Source: Oerskovia flava
Lineage (GTDB): Bacteria; Actinomycetota; Actinomycetes; Actinomycetales; Cellulomonadaceae
NCBI RefSeq assembly: GCF_026163685.1
Contig: NZ_JAOXSR010000004.1
Span: 62,001 to 126,000 of the forward strand
DNA: 64,000 nt
Reading direction: 5' to 3'
The notes below the pieces were generated by a model. The model saw nothing but the letters and a program-made list of their open reading frames with translations. It did not search any database and was not told where the DNA came from. A program made the translations under genes and the position numbers. Below are positions 42,591 to 50,344 of this stretch, in pieces (the first letter of the stretch is position 1; every line of letters begins with the position of its first letter).

Positions 42591-43250
42591 ATGCGGCTCG
42601 TGATCGCGGAGGACTCCGCCATCCTGCGTGACGGGCTCGTCGCCCTCATCACCCGGCGCGATCACGAGGTGGTCGCGGCCGTCGGTGACGGGAGAGATCT
42701 CGTCGTGGAGGTCGACCGGCTCGCGGCCGCGGACGCCTTGCCCGACGTCGCGGTGATCGACATCCGGATGCCGCCGACATACACCGACGAGGGGCTGCGT
42801 GCCGCGCTGGCACTGCGCGCCGCGTACCCCGACCTCGGGGTGCTGCTGTTCTCGCAGTACGTCGAGACGCGGTTCGCGACCGAGCTGCTCACCGGCGGTG
42901 CGCGCGGAGTGGGTTACCTGCTCAAGGACCGCGTCGCGGACGTCCGCGAGTTCGTCGACGCGCTGACGAGGATCGCCGCCGGTCAGACCGTCCTGGACCC
43001 GGAGGTCGTGAGCCAGCTCATGGGCGCCTCCCGGTCCGACGACGGGCTCGGCCGACTCACCCCCCGCGAGACGGAGGTGCTCGAGCTCATGGCGCAGGGC
43101 CGGTCCAACACCGCCATCGCGGAGACGCTGTTCCTGTCCTACGGGGCCGTCGAGAAGAACGTGACCTCGATCTTCGGCAAGCTCGGCCTCCCGCAGGACG
43201 CAGGGGACCACCGCCGGGTGCTCGCGGTGCTGCGCTACCTCAAGGCCTGA
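42591..43250 (+). CDS. NarL/FixJ-family response regulator
   Basis: This 219-residue regulator has a receiver domain with the acidic pair at E7/D8 and phospho-acceptor Asp57 in VAVIDIRMPP, and a LuxR-type HTH near 157-210 (LTPRETEVLELMAQGRSN). The switch Lys is in LLKDRV. I chose the ATG at 42591 because it opens the conserved MRLVIAED strand. A second possible start at 42507 overlaps the kinase stop (ATGA) and would add 28 unconserved residues. It is the cognate partner of the kinase upstream. Confidence 0.9.
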   Translation: MRLVIAEDSAILRDGLVALITRRDHEVVAAVGDGRDLVVEVDRLAAADALPDVAVIDIRMPPTYTDEGLRAALALRAAYPDLGVLLFSQYVETRFATELLTGGARGVGYLLKDRVADVREFVDALTRIAAGQTVLDPEVVSQLMGASRSDDGLGRLTPRETEVLELMAQGRSNTAIAETLFLSYGAVEKNVTSIFGKLGLPQDAGDHRRVLAVLRYLKA

Positions 43251-43262
43251 CGGCGCCGGGCA

Positions 43263-44081
43263 CTACTGCGAAGGGTCCGGGATCGAGTACGGCAGGCGGT
43301 GGAGCATCGCAGCCTGCTCGCCCTCGGCGGCGTGTCCGCGCCGTGCCGTGACCCAGTCGCGGTTGCGGCGCTCGGCGAGCACGGCCACCAGGAAGATCTC
43401 CGGGGGAGTGCCCGGGGGCGGCCCGGGCGCGACGTAGCGCTCCATCTGGCCGGCGAGCTCACGGCCGAGGCGCACCCGTGAGGCCGGGTTGAGGCGATCG
43501 GCACGCGCCAGGAACTGGCGGGCGGCGAGGGCGAGGCCGTCCGGGAGCCGGCGCATGTCCGCGTGCGTGGCCCACGACGCGAGGTACGGCGGCATGCTGA
43601 TCGGCGCCAGGGTCGGACGGCCACCGCGGATGCGGATCGCGTACGTCCCTGCCGCGATGTCGCCGAGACGCTTGCCCTTGTCGTTCGACAGCGACGTGAT
43701 GAGCGCGACGGACCCGAGGGTCAGCCAGAGCTCGCCCACGCCGACCAGCGCGCGGATGAAGGCGTGCCGGAAGCGGACCGGGCCGCCGTCGTCGCGCACG
43801 ATCCGGGTGCCCGTCGCCAGCTTGCCCAGCGACCGGCCTCGCGTGAGCGTCTCCACCGTGGTCGGGATGACGACCATGATCGTCACGGCGAGCACGATGA
43901 AGATCACCGGTGCGTAGCCGGGGTCGACCTGATCGAGGGCGCCGAACAGCGCAAGGATGATCAGCAGGGTGAGCACGCCCACCGCCAGCAGGTCCAGCAG
44001 CGCGCCGAGGGTCCGGGTCGCGAAGGACGCCGGGCGGGCGTCGAGGATGACGCCCTCGCCGATCAGGATGCCGTCTCGCAC
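43263..44081 (-). CDS. RDD-family membrane protein
   Basis: This 272-residue protein has an N-terminal RDD domain with ARPASFATRTLGALLDLLAV and three hydrophobic segments, including the GRSLGKLATGTRIV motif, followed by a soluble C-terminal half of about 120 residues. RDD proteins are often next to SpoIIM, DUF58 and MoxR genes, as here; their role is unclear, with ion transport proposed. The GTG at 44081 follows GGAGGAG. It diverges from the SpoIIM-family gene and converges on the response regulator with a 12-base gap. Confidence 0.87.
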   Translation of the reverse strand: MRDGILIGEGVILDARPASFATRTLGALLDLLAVGVLTLLIILALFGALDQVDPGYAPVIFIVLAVTIMVVIPTTVETLTRGRSLGKLATGTRIVRDDGGPVRFRHAFIRALVGVGELWLTLGSVALITSLSNDKGKRLGDIAAGTYAIRIRGGRPTLAPISMPPYLASWATHADMRRLPDGLALAARQFLARADRLNPASRVRLGRELAGQMERYVAPGPPPGTPPEIFLVAVLAERRNRDWVTARRGHAAEGEQAAMLHRLPYSIPDPSQ

Positions 44082-44196
44082 GGGTGCTCCTCCGTGGTGT
44101 GGTGTGCCGGGCGGTGCTCGGCTGCTGGTCGGTGCTGGTCGGTGCTGGTCGTGGGGAGATGCCGGTCTCGCGCCGGTATATGGCAGGGTAGCGGGC

Positions 44197-45186
44197 GTGG
44201 ACCTCGATGCCTTCACCGACGTGCACCGCGAGCAGTGGGACCGCCTCGAGGTGCTCACGAAGCAGCGCTCGCTCGACGGCGCCGAGGCGGACGAGCTCGT
44301 CCGGCTGTACCAGGCCGTCGCGACGCACCTGTCCACGGTGCGGTCCGTCGCACCGGACCCGGTGCTCATCACCCGGCTGTCCGACGTCCTCGGTCGTGCC
44401 CGCACGCGTATCGCCGGCGCGCACGAGCCGGCCTGGCGAGACGTGGTGCGCTTCCTCACCGTGTCGCTGCCCGCCGCGCTGTACCGCATCCGGTGGTGGA
44501 CGCACGGGGTGACCTTCGCGTTCCTCGTCATCGCGGTCGTGGCGGGCGTGTGGGTGGCGACGACGCCGGAGGGCCTGGCGGCGATGGGTCCGCCGTCGCA
44601 GCGGGAGGCGTACGTCGAGGAGGCCTTCGAGGCCTACTACGACCCCGGGGTGCAGTTCGCCACGGTCGTGTGGACGAACAACGCCTGGATCGCCGCGCAG
44701 TGCGTGGGGCTGGGCATCACGGGGATCTGGCCCGTGTACGTGCTCTTCCAGAACGCCGCCATGATCGGCGCGACCGGCGGCATGATGGCGGCCTACGACC
44801 GCCTCGACGTCTTCCTCACCCTCATCGCACCGCACGGCCTGCTCGAGCTCACGGCGATCTTCGTGGCGGGAGCCGCCGGGCTGCGGATCTTCTGGACCGT
44901 CGTCGACCCGGGTCCACGACCTCGAGGCCGTGCGGTCGCCGAGGAGGCGCGTGCGCTGTTCACCGTCGCGATCGGGCTCGTCCTCGTGCTCGCGGTCTCG
45001 GGGCTCGTCGAGGGCTTCGTCACCGGCTCGGGGATGGCCTGGTGGCTGAAGATCATCATCGGCGCGATCACCCTGGCGGGCTTCTGGACCTATACGATCC
45101 TGCTCGGCCGACGCGCCGTGGCGGCCGGCGAGACCGGCGACCTGTCATCCGACCACACCGGGGACGTGGCACCGGTCGCGGGGTGA
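44197..45186 (+). CDS. Stage II sporulation protein M (SpoIIM) family membrane protein
   Basis: This 329-residue protein has a soluble N-terminal stretch of about 100 residues, then five or six membrane segments, with the NNAWIAAQCVGLGITG block that marks the SpoIIM family. In Bacillus SpoIIM is part of the peptidoglycan-degrading SpoIIDMP machine; in non-sporulating actinobacteria the family is found beside RDD, DUF58 and MoxR genes and its role is unknown. The GTG at 44197 opens the conserved DLDAFTDVHREQWDRLE region. The 115-base gap to RDD holds three copies of GGTCGGTGCT-like DNA (44126-44149). Confidence 0.85.
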   Translation: MDLDAFTDVHREQWDRLEVLTKQRSLDGAEADELVRLYQAVATHLSTVRSVAPDPVLITRLSDVLGRARTRIAGAHEPAWRDVVRFLTVSLPAALYRIRWWTHGVTFAFLVIAVVAGVWVATTPEGLAAMGPPSQREAYVEEAFEAYYDPGVQFATVVWTNNAWIAAQCVGLGITGIWPVYVLFQNAAMIGATGGMMAAYDRLDVFLTLIAPHGLLELTAIFVAGAAGLRIFWTVVDPGPRPRGRAVAEEARALFTVAIGLVLVLAVSGLVEGFVTGSGMAWWLKIIIGAITLAGFWTYTILLGRRAVAAGETGDLSSDHTGDVAPVAG

Positions 45187-45284
45187 GACGGCTGCAGGTT
45201 CGTGCGGGTTTGAGCGGTCTGTGATGACATAGGAGTCATATCCGACACGTAGAACACCTTCACAAGATCCTGTGGCGAACATGC

Positions 45285-45300
45285 GTTACGCAATTGTGAT
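45285..45300 (+). promoter_or_regulatory. Candidate MtrA-type direct-repeat site upstream of the NlpC/P60 gene
   Basis: GTTAC (45285-45289) and GTGAT (45296-45300) start 11 bases apart. The second half overlaps the putative -35 hexamer TTGTGA (45294-45299). NlpC/P60 and Rpf cell-wall hydrolase genes are direct MtrA targets in corynebacteria and mycobacteria, which is why I suggest MtrA. Confidence 0.45.
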
Positions 45301-45323
45301 CTACAGGGGATGGCGCTTACCGT
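45294..45323 (+). promoter_or_regulatory. Candidate promoter of the NlpC/P60 riboswitch transcript
   Basis: TTGTGA (45294-45299) and TACCGT (45318-45323) are separated by 18 bases. The transcript would start near 45330, immediately ahead of the riboswitch. Confidence 0.5.
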
Positions 45324-45344
45324 GAGGAAGCGTCCCCGTGCGGG

Positions 45345-45522
45345 GCCGCTCCTGCGTCGGACCGCCGAGCACTGCCGCCGACGAAGGATCCATGACCTCA
45401 GGCAGTGACGGGGGAACCACTTTTCGGGCGACGTGCACCACACGTCGTCCTCGGGGTGAAGTCGACTCACGTCGACCGGGCCACCTCCCGCCCGAACCCG
45501 ACAGCTCACCTCGCAGGCGTCC
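45345..45522 (+). ncRNA. c-di-AMP riboswitch (ydaO-yuaA type)
   Basis: The leader contains the conserved blocks of the ydaO family in order: GACGGGGGAACCA (45407-45419), a GACGTG/CACGTC hairpin (45430-45446), GGGGTGAA (45453-45460), a GTCGAC hairpin with loop TCAC (45461-45476), and CCCGAACCCGACAGCT followed by ACCTCGCAGGCGT (45491-45520). The structure ends 13 bases before the gene start region. This class binds c-di-AMP and normally turns expression off; in actinobacteria it is commonly found ahead of NlpC/P60 and Rpf genes. Confidence 0.88.
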
Positions 45523-45535
45523 GGAGAAACTTCAG

Positions 45536-46390
45536 ATGAACCACACCCCGTCCCAGGGTGGACTCTGCCCTGAGCCCGACGCCCCCGCGCGCAGCGCTCG
45601 CCGCCGGACCCGAGTCCTCCTGTCGTCCCTGCTCGCCGCGACTCTGATCACCGGCGCCAGCACCGTCGTGACGACGGCACCCGCCAGTGCCACTCCTGTC
45701 GGCCCGGCCGCCACATCGGCCGTGCCGAGCATGACGGCCACAACCTGGAAGCAGCCGTCCACACTCTCGGTGAAGTACTCGCGCACCACGCAGACCGTCG
45801 GCCAGGCGCCCGCGAGCCTCCGGGCAGCGGTGAAGGTCGGCGGCAAGGCCGCGACCGGCAAGATTCTCTTCAAGATCGACAACAAGGTCGTGCGCACCGT
45901 CGCACTGAAGAACGGGGTCGCCACCGCGCGCTTCCCGAACCTCAGCGCAGGCAAGCGCAAGGTCTCCGTGGTCTACCGGTCGGGCTCGTCGTCGGTCGCG
46001 GGCTCCTGGAAGGCGAGCTGGCTCACCGTGAAGTCGGCCGGCTCACCCGTCGTCAAGGAAGCGCTCAAGCACGTCGGCACCCCGTACCGGTACGGCGGCA
46101 CGACTCCGAGCGGCTTCGACTGCTCCGGCTTCACCTCCTACGTCTACAAGAAGGCCGGTGTGAAGACGTTGCCGAGGACGTCGTCCGCTCAGGGCAGCGT
46201 CGGCACCAAGGTGTCCAAGTCGAAGGCGAAGCCGGGCGACCTCATCTGGACCCCGGGTCACGTCTCGATCTACCTCGGGGGCAACAAGCAGGTCGACGCC
46301 CCTCGCCCGGGGAAGACGATCCAGGTCCGACAGATCTGGCAGTCGAACCCCAGGTTCATCCGCGTGAACAACAAGGCCATCGGAGCCTGA
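45536..46390 (+). CDS. Secreted NlpC/P60 peptidoglycan endopeptidase
   Basis: This 284-residue protein has a long signal peptide (basic 21-25, hydrophobic to about 45, Ala-Ser-Ala near 50-52), an Ig-like domain (about 70-165), and a C-terminal NlpC/P60 domain (about 170-284). Catalytic Cys196 lies in GFDCSGF and His242 in GHVSIYLGG. It should cut cell-wall stem peptides outside the cell, in wall growth or daughter separation. GGAGAAAC precedes the ATG. Expression is probably controlled by c-di-AMP through the leader and possibly by MtrA. The Ig-like rather than LysM or SH3b domain is the likely wall-binding part. Confidence 0.92.
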   Translation: MNHTPSQGGLCPEPDAPARSARRRTRVLLSSLLAATLITGASTVVTTAPASATPVGPAATSAVPSMTATTWKQPSTLSVKYSRTTQTVGQAPASLRAAVKVGGKAATGKILFKIDNKVVRTVALKNGVATARFPNLSAGKRKVSVVYRSGSSSVAGSWKASWLTVKSAGSPVVKEALKHVGTPYRYGGTTPSGFDCSGFTSYVYKKAGVKTLPRTSSAQGSVGTKVSKSKAKPGDLIWTPGHVSIYLGGNKQVDAPRPGKTIQVRQIWQSNPRFIRVNNKAIGA

Positions 46391-46431
46391 CACCCGGCGC
46401 CGCCCCGGCGTCACCCCGCGTCGTCGAACAG

Positions 46432-46483
46432 GCGATCTCTCGGCACAGGATCACGATCCTGCCGAGAGATCGCCTGTTCGGCG
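46432..46483. terminator. Very long hairpin terminator between convergent genes
   Basis: Arms of 20 perfectly paired bases (46435-46454 and 46461-46480) extend inward by six more pairs past a one-base bulge to a four-base loop, CACG. A few outer pairs extend it to 46432 and 46483. It lies between the NlpC/P60 gene and the convergent AlkZ-like gene and would stop transcription from both sides. Confidence 0.75.
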
Positions 46484-46500
46484 TTCTGGGTGGAGGTGGG

Positions 46501-47640
46501 TCAGGGGGTGGAGAGGGTGATGGTGTGCGTGGGGGCCTGTGGCGCGACGAACGCGAGGAGCTCGTGGCCGCGTTCCTCCAGCTCGGCACGCTGCCCTGCC
46601 GTGAACGTGAAGCCCAGCGGCTCGACCTCGAGGTGCGCCGTCGCATCCGGTCGCCGGCCCGCGCGACGCACCGCCCAGCGGGCCACGACCTGGCCGTCTA
46701 CGAGCACCGTCGCGGCCACCTGGCCGTTCACCGAGAACACACGCCGTCGGCGCTCGTCGGAGATGACGCGGGTCCGGTCGGCGTGCCCGATGATCAGGTT
46801 GTCGAAGTCGCCGACCAGGCGCAGCGGCGCAGCGGCCTCCCGCCCGGGCCGCGGTGCGTCCGGCAGGTCGAGCAGCGTGGTGCCTACGGGACCCGCGAAC
46901 GTCACGACCTCGTCCGCCAGGAGGCGTGCCGCCGCCTGCAGGCCGGTCAGGCCGGACCAGCGCTGCGCGTCAGCCACCGTCGCCGGGCCGAACGCCGCGA
47001 GGTACCGCCGCAGCATCCGGGCCCGGGCCGCGAGCATCTCGGCAGGGTCCTCGAGGAGGAACCGCGCACGACCGGACCAGGCGTCCGCCGTCGTCCACGT
47101 CGTCCGCGTGCCGGCACCGTTCGCATCCCACAGACCCCGCGGGGGCACCTGCACGAGGGGGAGCAGACAGCGTGCGCCGTACGCGAGGTGCGTGGGGTCG
47201 ACGTCGTCCCAGGTCTCGGCGAGGCGTCGCCCCAGCTCGACGGAGGTCAACGCAGACGCGGTGAGGAGCTCCTCGGCGACGCGCTCCAGATCCGGCAGGT
47301 CGACGCCCGCCAGGGCGATCCCGTGCGTGTTGCGCGACCGCAGGAACCGCAGGTTGTGCTCGCGCATGAGCGCGTGGAAGGTGAACGCGTCGTCGGCCGT
47401 CACCAGGTGCACGGTGCTGCGCACGGTGGCGACCCGTACGAGGCTGCGGTCGAGCAACCGGTCGCCGAGGTCGTCCGGGTCGAACGCCGACAGCCGCGTC
47501 CACAGGCCCACGTACGGGCTGGTCGGCACCTGCGACTGCAGGCCCACCAGGTGGTCGGTCGTCTCCAGGACGCCGCCGTCGTGCGGGGTGAGCAGGTGCT
47601 GGCGCGCCAGCAGAGCGCGACCCAGGTCCTCCCGGTCCAT
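46501..47640 (-). CDS. Winged-helix DNA glycosylase-like protein (AlkZ/HTH_42 family)
   Basis: This 379-residue protein belongs to the HTH_42 superfamily of tandem winged-helix proteins. The conserved motif LVGLQSQVPTSPYVGLWTR holds Gln35-x-Gln37, matching the Q-x-Q signature of AlkZ-like enzymes that unhook bulky alkylated bases and interstrand crosslinks. Other family blocks are VRSTVHLVTADDA and FGPATVADAQRWSGLTG. The ATG is at 47640 with a weak GAGGACCTGG upstream. It lies between cell-wall genes with no obvious functional link. The assignment as a DNA repair glycosylase is by family. Confidence 0.82.
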   Translation of the reverse strand: MDREDLGRALLARQHLLTPHDGGVLETTDHLVGLQSQVPTSPYVGLWTRLSAFDPDDLGDRLLDRSLVRVATVRSTVHLVTADDAFTFHALMREHNLRFLRSRNTHGIALAGVDLPDLERVAEELLTASALTSVELGRRLAETWDDVDPTHLAYGARCLLPLVQVPPRGLWDANGAGTRTTWTTADAWSGRARFLLEDPAEMLAARARMLRRYLAAFGPATVADAQRWSGLTGLQAAARLLADEVVTFAGPVGTTLLDLPDAPRPGREAAAPLRLVGDFDNLIIGHADRTRVISDERRRRVFSVNGQVAATVLVDGQVVARWAVRRAGRRPDATAHLEVEPLGFTFTAGQRAELEERGHELLAFVAPQAPTHTITLSTP

Positions 47641-47656
47641 GCTCAGTCCCGTGCGC

Positions 47657-47782
47657 TCAGGAGAAGAGCAGCAGGCCGAGGACCGGGATGACGAACGTCG
47701 CGGCGAGGGCGCAGATGACGATGATCGCGATGCGCCGGTTGCGGCGCTCGCGGTCGCCGGGACGGGTCGGTGGCCAGCTCAC
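47657..47782 (-). CDS. Small single-pass membrane protein (41 residues)
   Basis: A short frame begins at GTG 47782 with GGAGG nine bases upstream and ends at TGA 47657. The protein starts VSWPPTRPGDRERRNRR, a basic cytoplasmic-looking segment, followed by one hydrophobic helix from residue 18 to 40 and a final Ser. Such small basic-plus-helix proteins are common in actinobacteria but often missed. It lies 101 bases after the DUF58 start region's gene end and 16 bases before the AlkZ-like start on the same strand. Function unknown. Confidence 0.6.
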   Translation of the reverse strand: MSWPPTRPGDRERRNRRIAIIVICALAATFVIPVLGLLLFS

Positions 47783-47883
47783 AGGTCATGCCTCCAGGTG
47801 GTGCGACGTCGGTCGTCCATCCTGTCAGACCAGCGGGCCAGGTCAGGACAGATCGCCGGTCTGAGCCAGCGGCCGCTGGTCGG

Positions 47884-49176
47884 TCACAGCCTGCCGGCGG
47901 CCTTGAGCGCGAGGTACGTGTCCGCCAGCCGGGGCGCGAGGTCCTCGGGCAGGGCGTCGACCACCTCGGCTCCGCGCTGGCGCAGCACCGTCGTCACGGC
48001 GGTCCGTTCGAGCTCGGTGCGGGCGGCGGCCGCGGCGTCGTAGACCTCGTGCGCGCTGTCTCGCGCGGCGAGCAGGTCGGCGACCTGGGGGTCGTGCGCC
48101 GCGGCGAGGACCACCTGGTGCGACTGCGTGAGCTGCCCGACGACGGGCAGGAGCCCCGACTCGACGGCTGCCGGGTCCAGCGTCGACAGCAGCACGACCA
48201 GCGCACGCTGCGAGAGGCGCTCGTGGACGGCGCCCACGAGGCCTGGCCAGTCCGTCTCGAGCAGGGTGGGGGTCAGCGGTGCGAGCGCGTCCGCCATCGC
48301 GGGCATCAGCCGCGGTCCGGCGGCTCCGGCGACGCGGGCTCGCACGGTGCGGTCGTAGGCGATGAGCTCGACCCGGTCGCCGGCCCTGCCCGCCAGCGCA
48401 GCGAGCAGCAGCGCGGCCTCGATGCTCGCGTCGAGCCGCGGCTCGTCGCCGAGCCGGGCCGCCGAGGTGCGCGCGGTGTCGATGACGATGAGGACCCGTC
48501 GGTCCCGCTCGGGACGCCACGTCCGCACCACCATGTCCGCGCGTCGCGCCGACGCCCGCCAATCGATGGAGCGCACGTCGTCACCGATGACGTACTCGCG
48601 CAGGGAGTCGAACTCGGTGCCCTCGCCGCGCACCTGCACGGCGGCCCGGCCGTCCATCTCCCGCAGCCGGGCCAGCCGGCTGGGCAGGTGGCGCCGCGAG
48701 GCGAACTCCGGGAGCACGCGCAGCCGCCCGGGCACCTGCAGCGAGACCTGGCGTGCCGCGAGCCGCAGCGGCCCGAACGAGCGGATGGTCACGCGGTCGG
48801 CGACCCTGTCGCCGCGGCGCGTCGGGACGAGCCGTGTCGTCAGCCGGGTCGCCTCGCCCGGGGGCAGGTCGATCTCGTACCGGTTCGCGTCGGCGCCCGC
48901 GGACGGCGGCCAGGCGTCCCGCACCAGGCCGCGCAGGCGCCGGCGCGCGACGTTGGTCAGGACGAGCTGCGAGGTCGTGCGTTCGCTCAGCCGCACCGAC
49001 CCGGGAACCCGCCGCTCGACGGCCACCTGCCGTGGGGAGGCAGCGAGGGCGACGTCGATCCCGCAGAGCGCGACGACGACGAGGGTCCACAGCAGCACGG
49101 TCCCGGGCGTCGGCACGACGAGCACCGGGACGAGCCCCAGGGCCGTGAGCGCCGCCGTGCGCCAGGTCACCACCAT
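47884..49176 (-). CDS. DUF58 domain-containing membrane protein
   Basis: This 430-residue protein has two N-terminal hydrophobic segments (about 6-45), an Ig-like middle, and a DUF58/VWA-like C-terminal half with the family signature FDSLREYVIGDDVRSIDWRA followed by VLIVIDTARTS, where a MIDAS-type Asp can be seen. DUF58 proteins pair with MoxR AAA ATPases, which are thought to remodel or load them, possibly during complex assembly. It ends 16 bases after the MoxR gene on the same strand. The ATG is at 49176. Confidence 0.9.
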   Translation of the reverse strand: MVVTWRTAALTALGLVPVLVVPTPGTVLLWTLVVVALCGIDVALAASPRQVAVERRVPGSVRLSERTTSQLVLTNVARRRLRGLVRDAWPPSAGADANRYEIDLPPGEATRLTTRLVPTRRGDRVADRVTIRSFGPLRLAARQVSLQVPGRLRVLPEFASRRHLPSRLARLREMDGRAAVQVRGEGTEFDSLREYVIGDDVRSIDWRASARRADMVVRTWRPERDRRVLIVIDTARTSAARLGDEPRLDASIEAALLLAALAGRAGDRVELIAYDRTVRARVAGAAGPRLMPAMADALAPLTPTLLETDWPGLVGAVHERLSQRALVVLLSTLDPAAVESGLLPVVGQLTQSHQVVLAAAHDPQVADLLAARDSAHEVYDAAAAARTELERTAVTTVLRQRGAEVVDALPEDLAPRLADTYLALKAAGRL

Positions 49177-49192
49177 GCGGTCAGCCCCTCGC

Positions 49193-50344
49193 TCAGCGGG
49201 GGACGGGCACGGAGGCGAGCACCGTGTCGAGCACGCTCTCGGCGGTGACACCCTCGAGCTCGGCCTCGGGCCGCAGCTGTACCCGGTGACGCAGCGTCGG
49301 GTGGGCGAGGGCCTTGACGTCGTCCGGCGTGACGTACGAGCGCCCGGACAGCCACGCCCAGGCCCGTGCGGTCGCCAGCAGCGCGGTCGCGCCTCGCGGC
49401 GAGACGCCGAGGGACAGGGACGGCGAGTGGCGCGTCGCGCGGCAGACGTCGACCGCGTACCCGAGCACCTCGCGCGCCACCTGGACGCGCGCCACCTCGG
49501 CGCGGGCCTGGTCGAGCACCTCGCGTGCGGCGACGGGCCGCACGCCCGCGGCGGCGAGGTCGCGCGGGTTGAACCCGGCCGCATGCCGGGCGAGGACCTC
49601 GATCTCCTGCTCGCGCTCGGGCAGGGGGAGGACGAGCTTGAGCAGGAACCGGTCGAGCTGCGCCTCGGGCAGGGGATAGGTGCCCTCGTACTCGACGGGG
49701 TTCTGCGTCGCGATGACGAGGAACGGGTCGGGCAGCATCCGGGGTGTGCCGTCGACGGAGACCTGGCGCTCCTCCATGGCCTCGAGGAGGGACGCCTGCG
49801 TCTTGGGCGGTGTGCGGTTGATCTCGTCCGCGAGCAGGAGGTTCGTGAACACCGGGCCCTCGCGGAACGAGAACTCGGCCGTGCGGGCGTCGTACACGAG
49901 CGAGCCCGTCACGTCGCCGGGCATGAGGTCGGGGGTGAACTGGACGCGCTTGGTGTCCAGGTCGAGCGCCGCGGCGAGGGTGCGCACCAGGAGCGTCTTC
50001 GCGACACCCGGCACACCCTCCAGCAGGACGTGCCCCTTGCACAGCAGCGCGATGAGCAGGCTCGTCACGGCGGCGTCCTGCCCGACGACGGCCTTGCCGA
50101 CCTCGGTCCGGACCGCCGCCAGGGCGTGGCGCAGCTCGGGCGACGGTGCGGGCGGCGCGTCGGCGGGCTGCTGGCCTGCGGGCTGCGGTGCCGTGGGTTG
50201 CGGCACGGGCGGGGCGCCCGGTGCCGGCCGCTCGGGTGCCGGGACGCCCTGGTGCGGGGCGGGTGCCGCGTCGTGGTCGCGCGGGGCGAACCGGTCGGCT
50301 GCCGGCTGCGGCACGGGCGTGGGGCCTTCGGGGTGCTGCGTCAC
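49193..50344 (-). CDS. MoxR-family AAA ATPase
   Basis: This 383-residue ATPase has a Pro/Ala-rich N-terminal extension of about 70 residues, then the AAA core with Walker A EGVPGVAKT and Walker B LLLADEINRTPPKTQASLLEAMEE. Sensor 1 is in FLVIATQNPVEYEGTYPLPEAQ and a C-terminal lid domain follows. MoxR proteins act as chaperone-like ATPases on VWA/DUF58 partners, here encoded next. The GTG overlaps the stop of the DUF4350 gene (GTGA), so the cluster is translated as a unit. Confidence 0.92.
   Translation of the reverse strand: MTQHPEGPTPVPQPAADRFAPRDHDAAPAPHQGVPAPERPAPGAPPVPQPTAPQPAGQQPADAPPAPSPELRHALAAVRTEVGKAVVGQDAAVTSLLIALLCKGHVLLEGVPGVAKTLLVRTLAAALDLDTKRVQFTPDLMPGDVTGSLVYDARTAEFSFREGPVFTNLLLADEINRTPPKTQASLLEAMEERQVSVDGTPRMLPDPFLVIATQNPVEYEGTYPLPEAQLDRFLLKLVLPLPEREQEIEVLARHAAGFNPRDLAAAGVRPVAAREVLDQARAEVARVQVAREVLGYAVDVCRATRHSPSLSLGVSPRGATALLATARAWAWLSGRSYVTPDDVKALAHPTLRHRVQLRPEAELEGVTAESVLDTVLASVPVPR

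Larger units (their letters stand above)
45187..45535 (+). other. Long regulatory leader region before the NlpC/P60 gene
   Basis: This 349-base gap contains an ATGAC/GTCAT inverted repeat (45222-45237), the GTTAC-N6-GTGAT site, a TTGTGA...TACCGT promoter and a c-di-AMP riboswitch. No further open reading frame is convincing. Confidence 0.7.

Noticed and set aside
44126-44149. GGTCGGTGCT tandem copies between RDD and SpoIIM genes as regulator sites
   Set aside because: Three short copies only, without symmetry or placement relative to a clear promoter.
44197-45186. SpoIIM-family gene as evidence for a sporulating organism
   Set aside because: The family is widespread in non-sporulating actinobacteria and none of the other sporulation genes are here.
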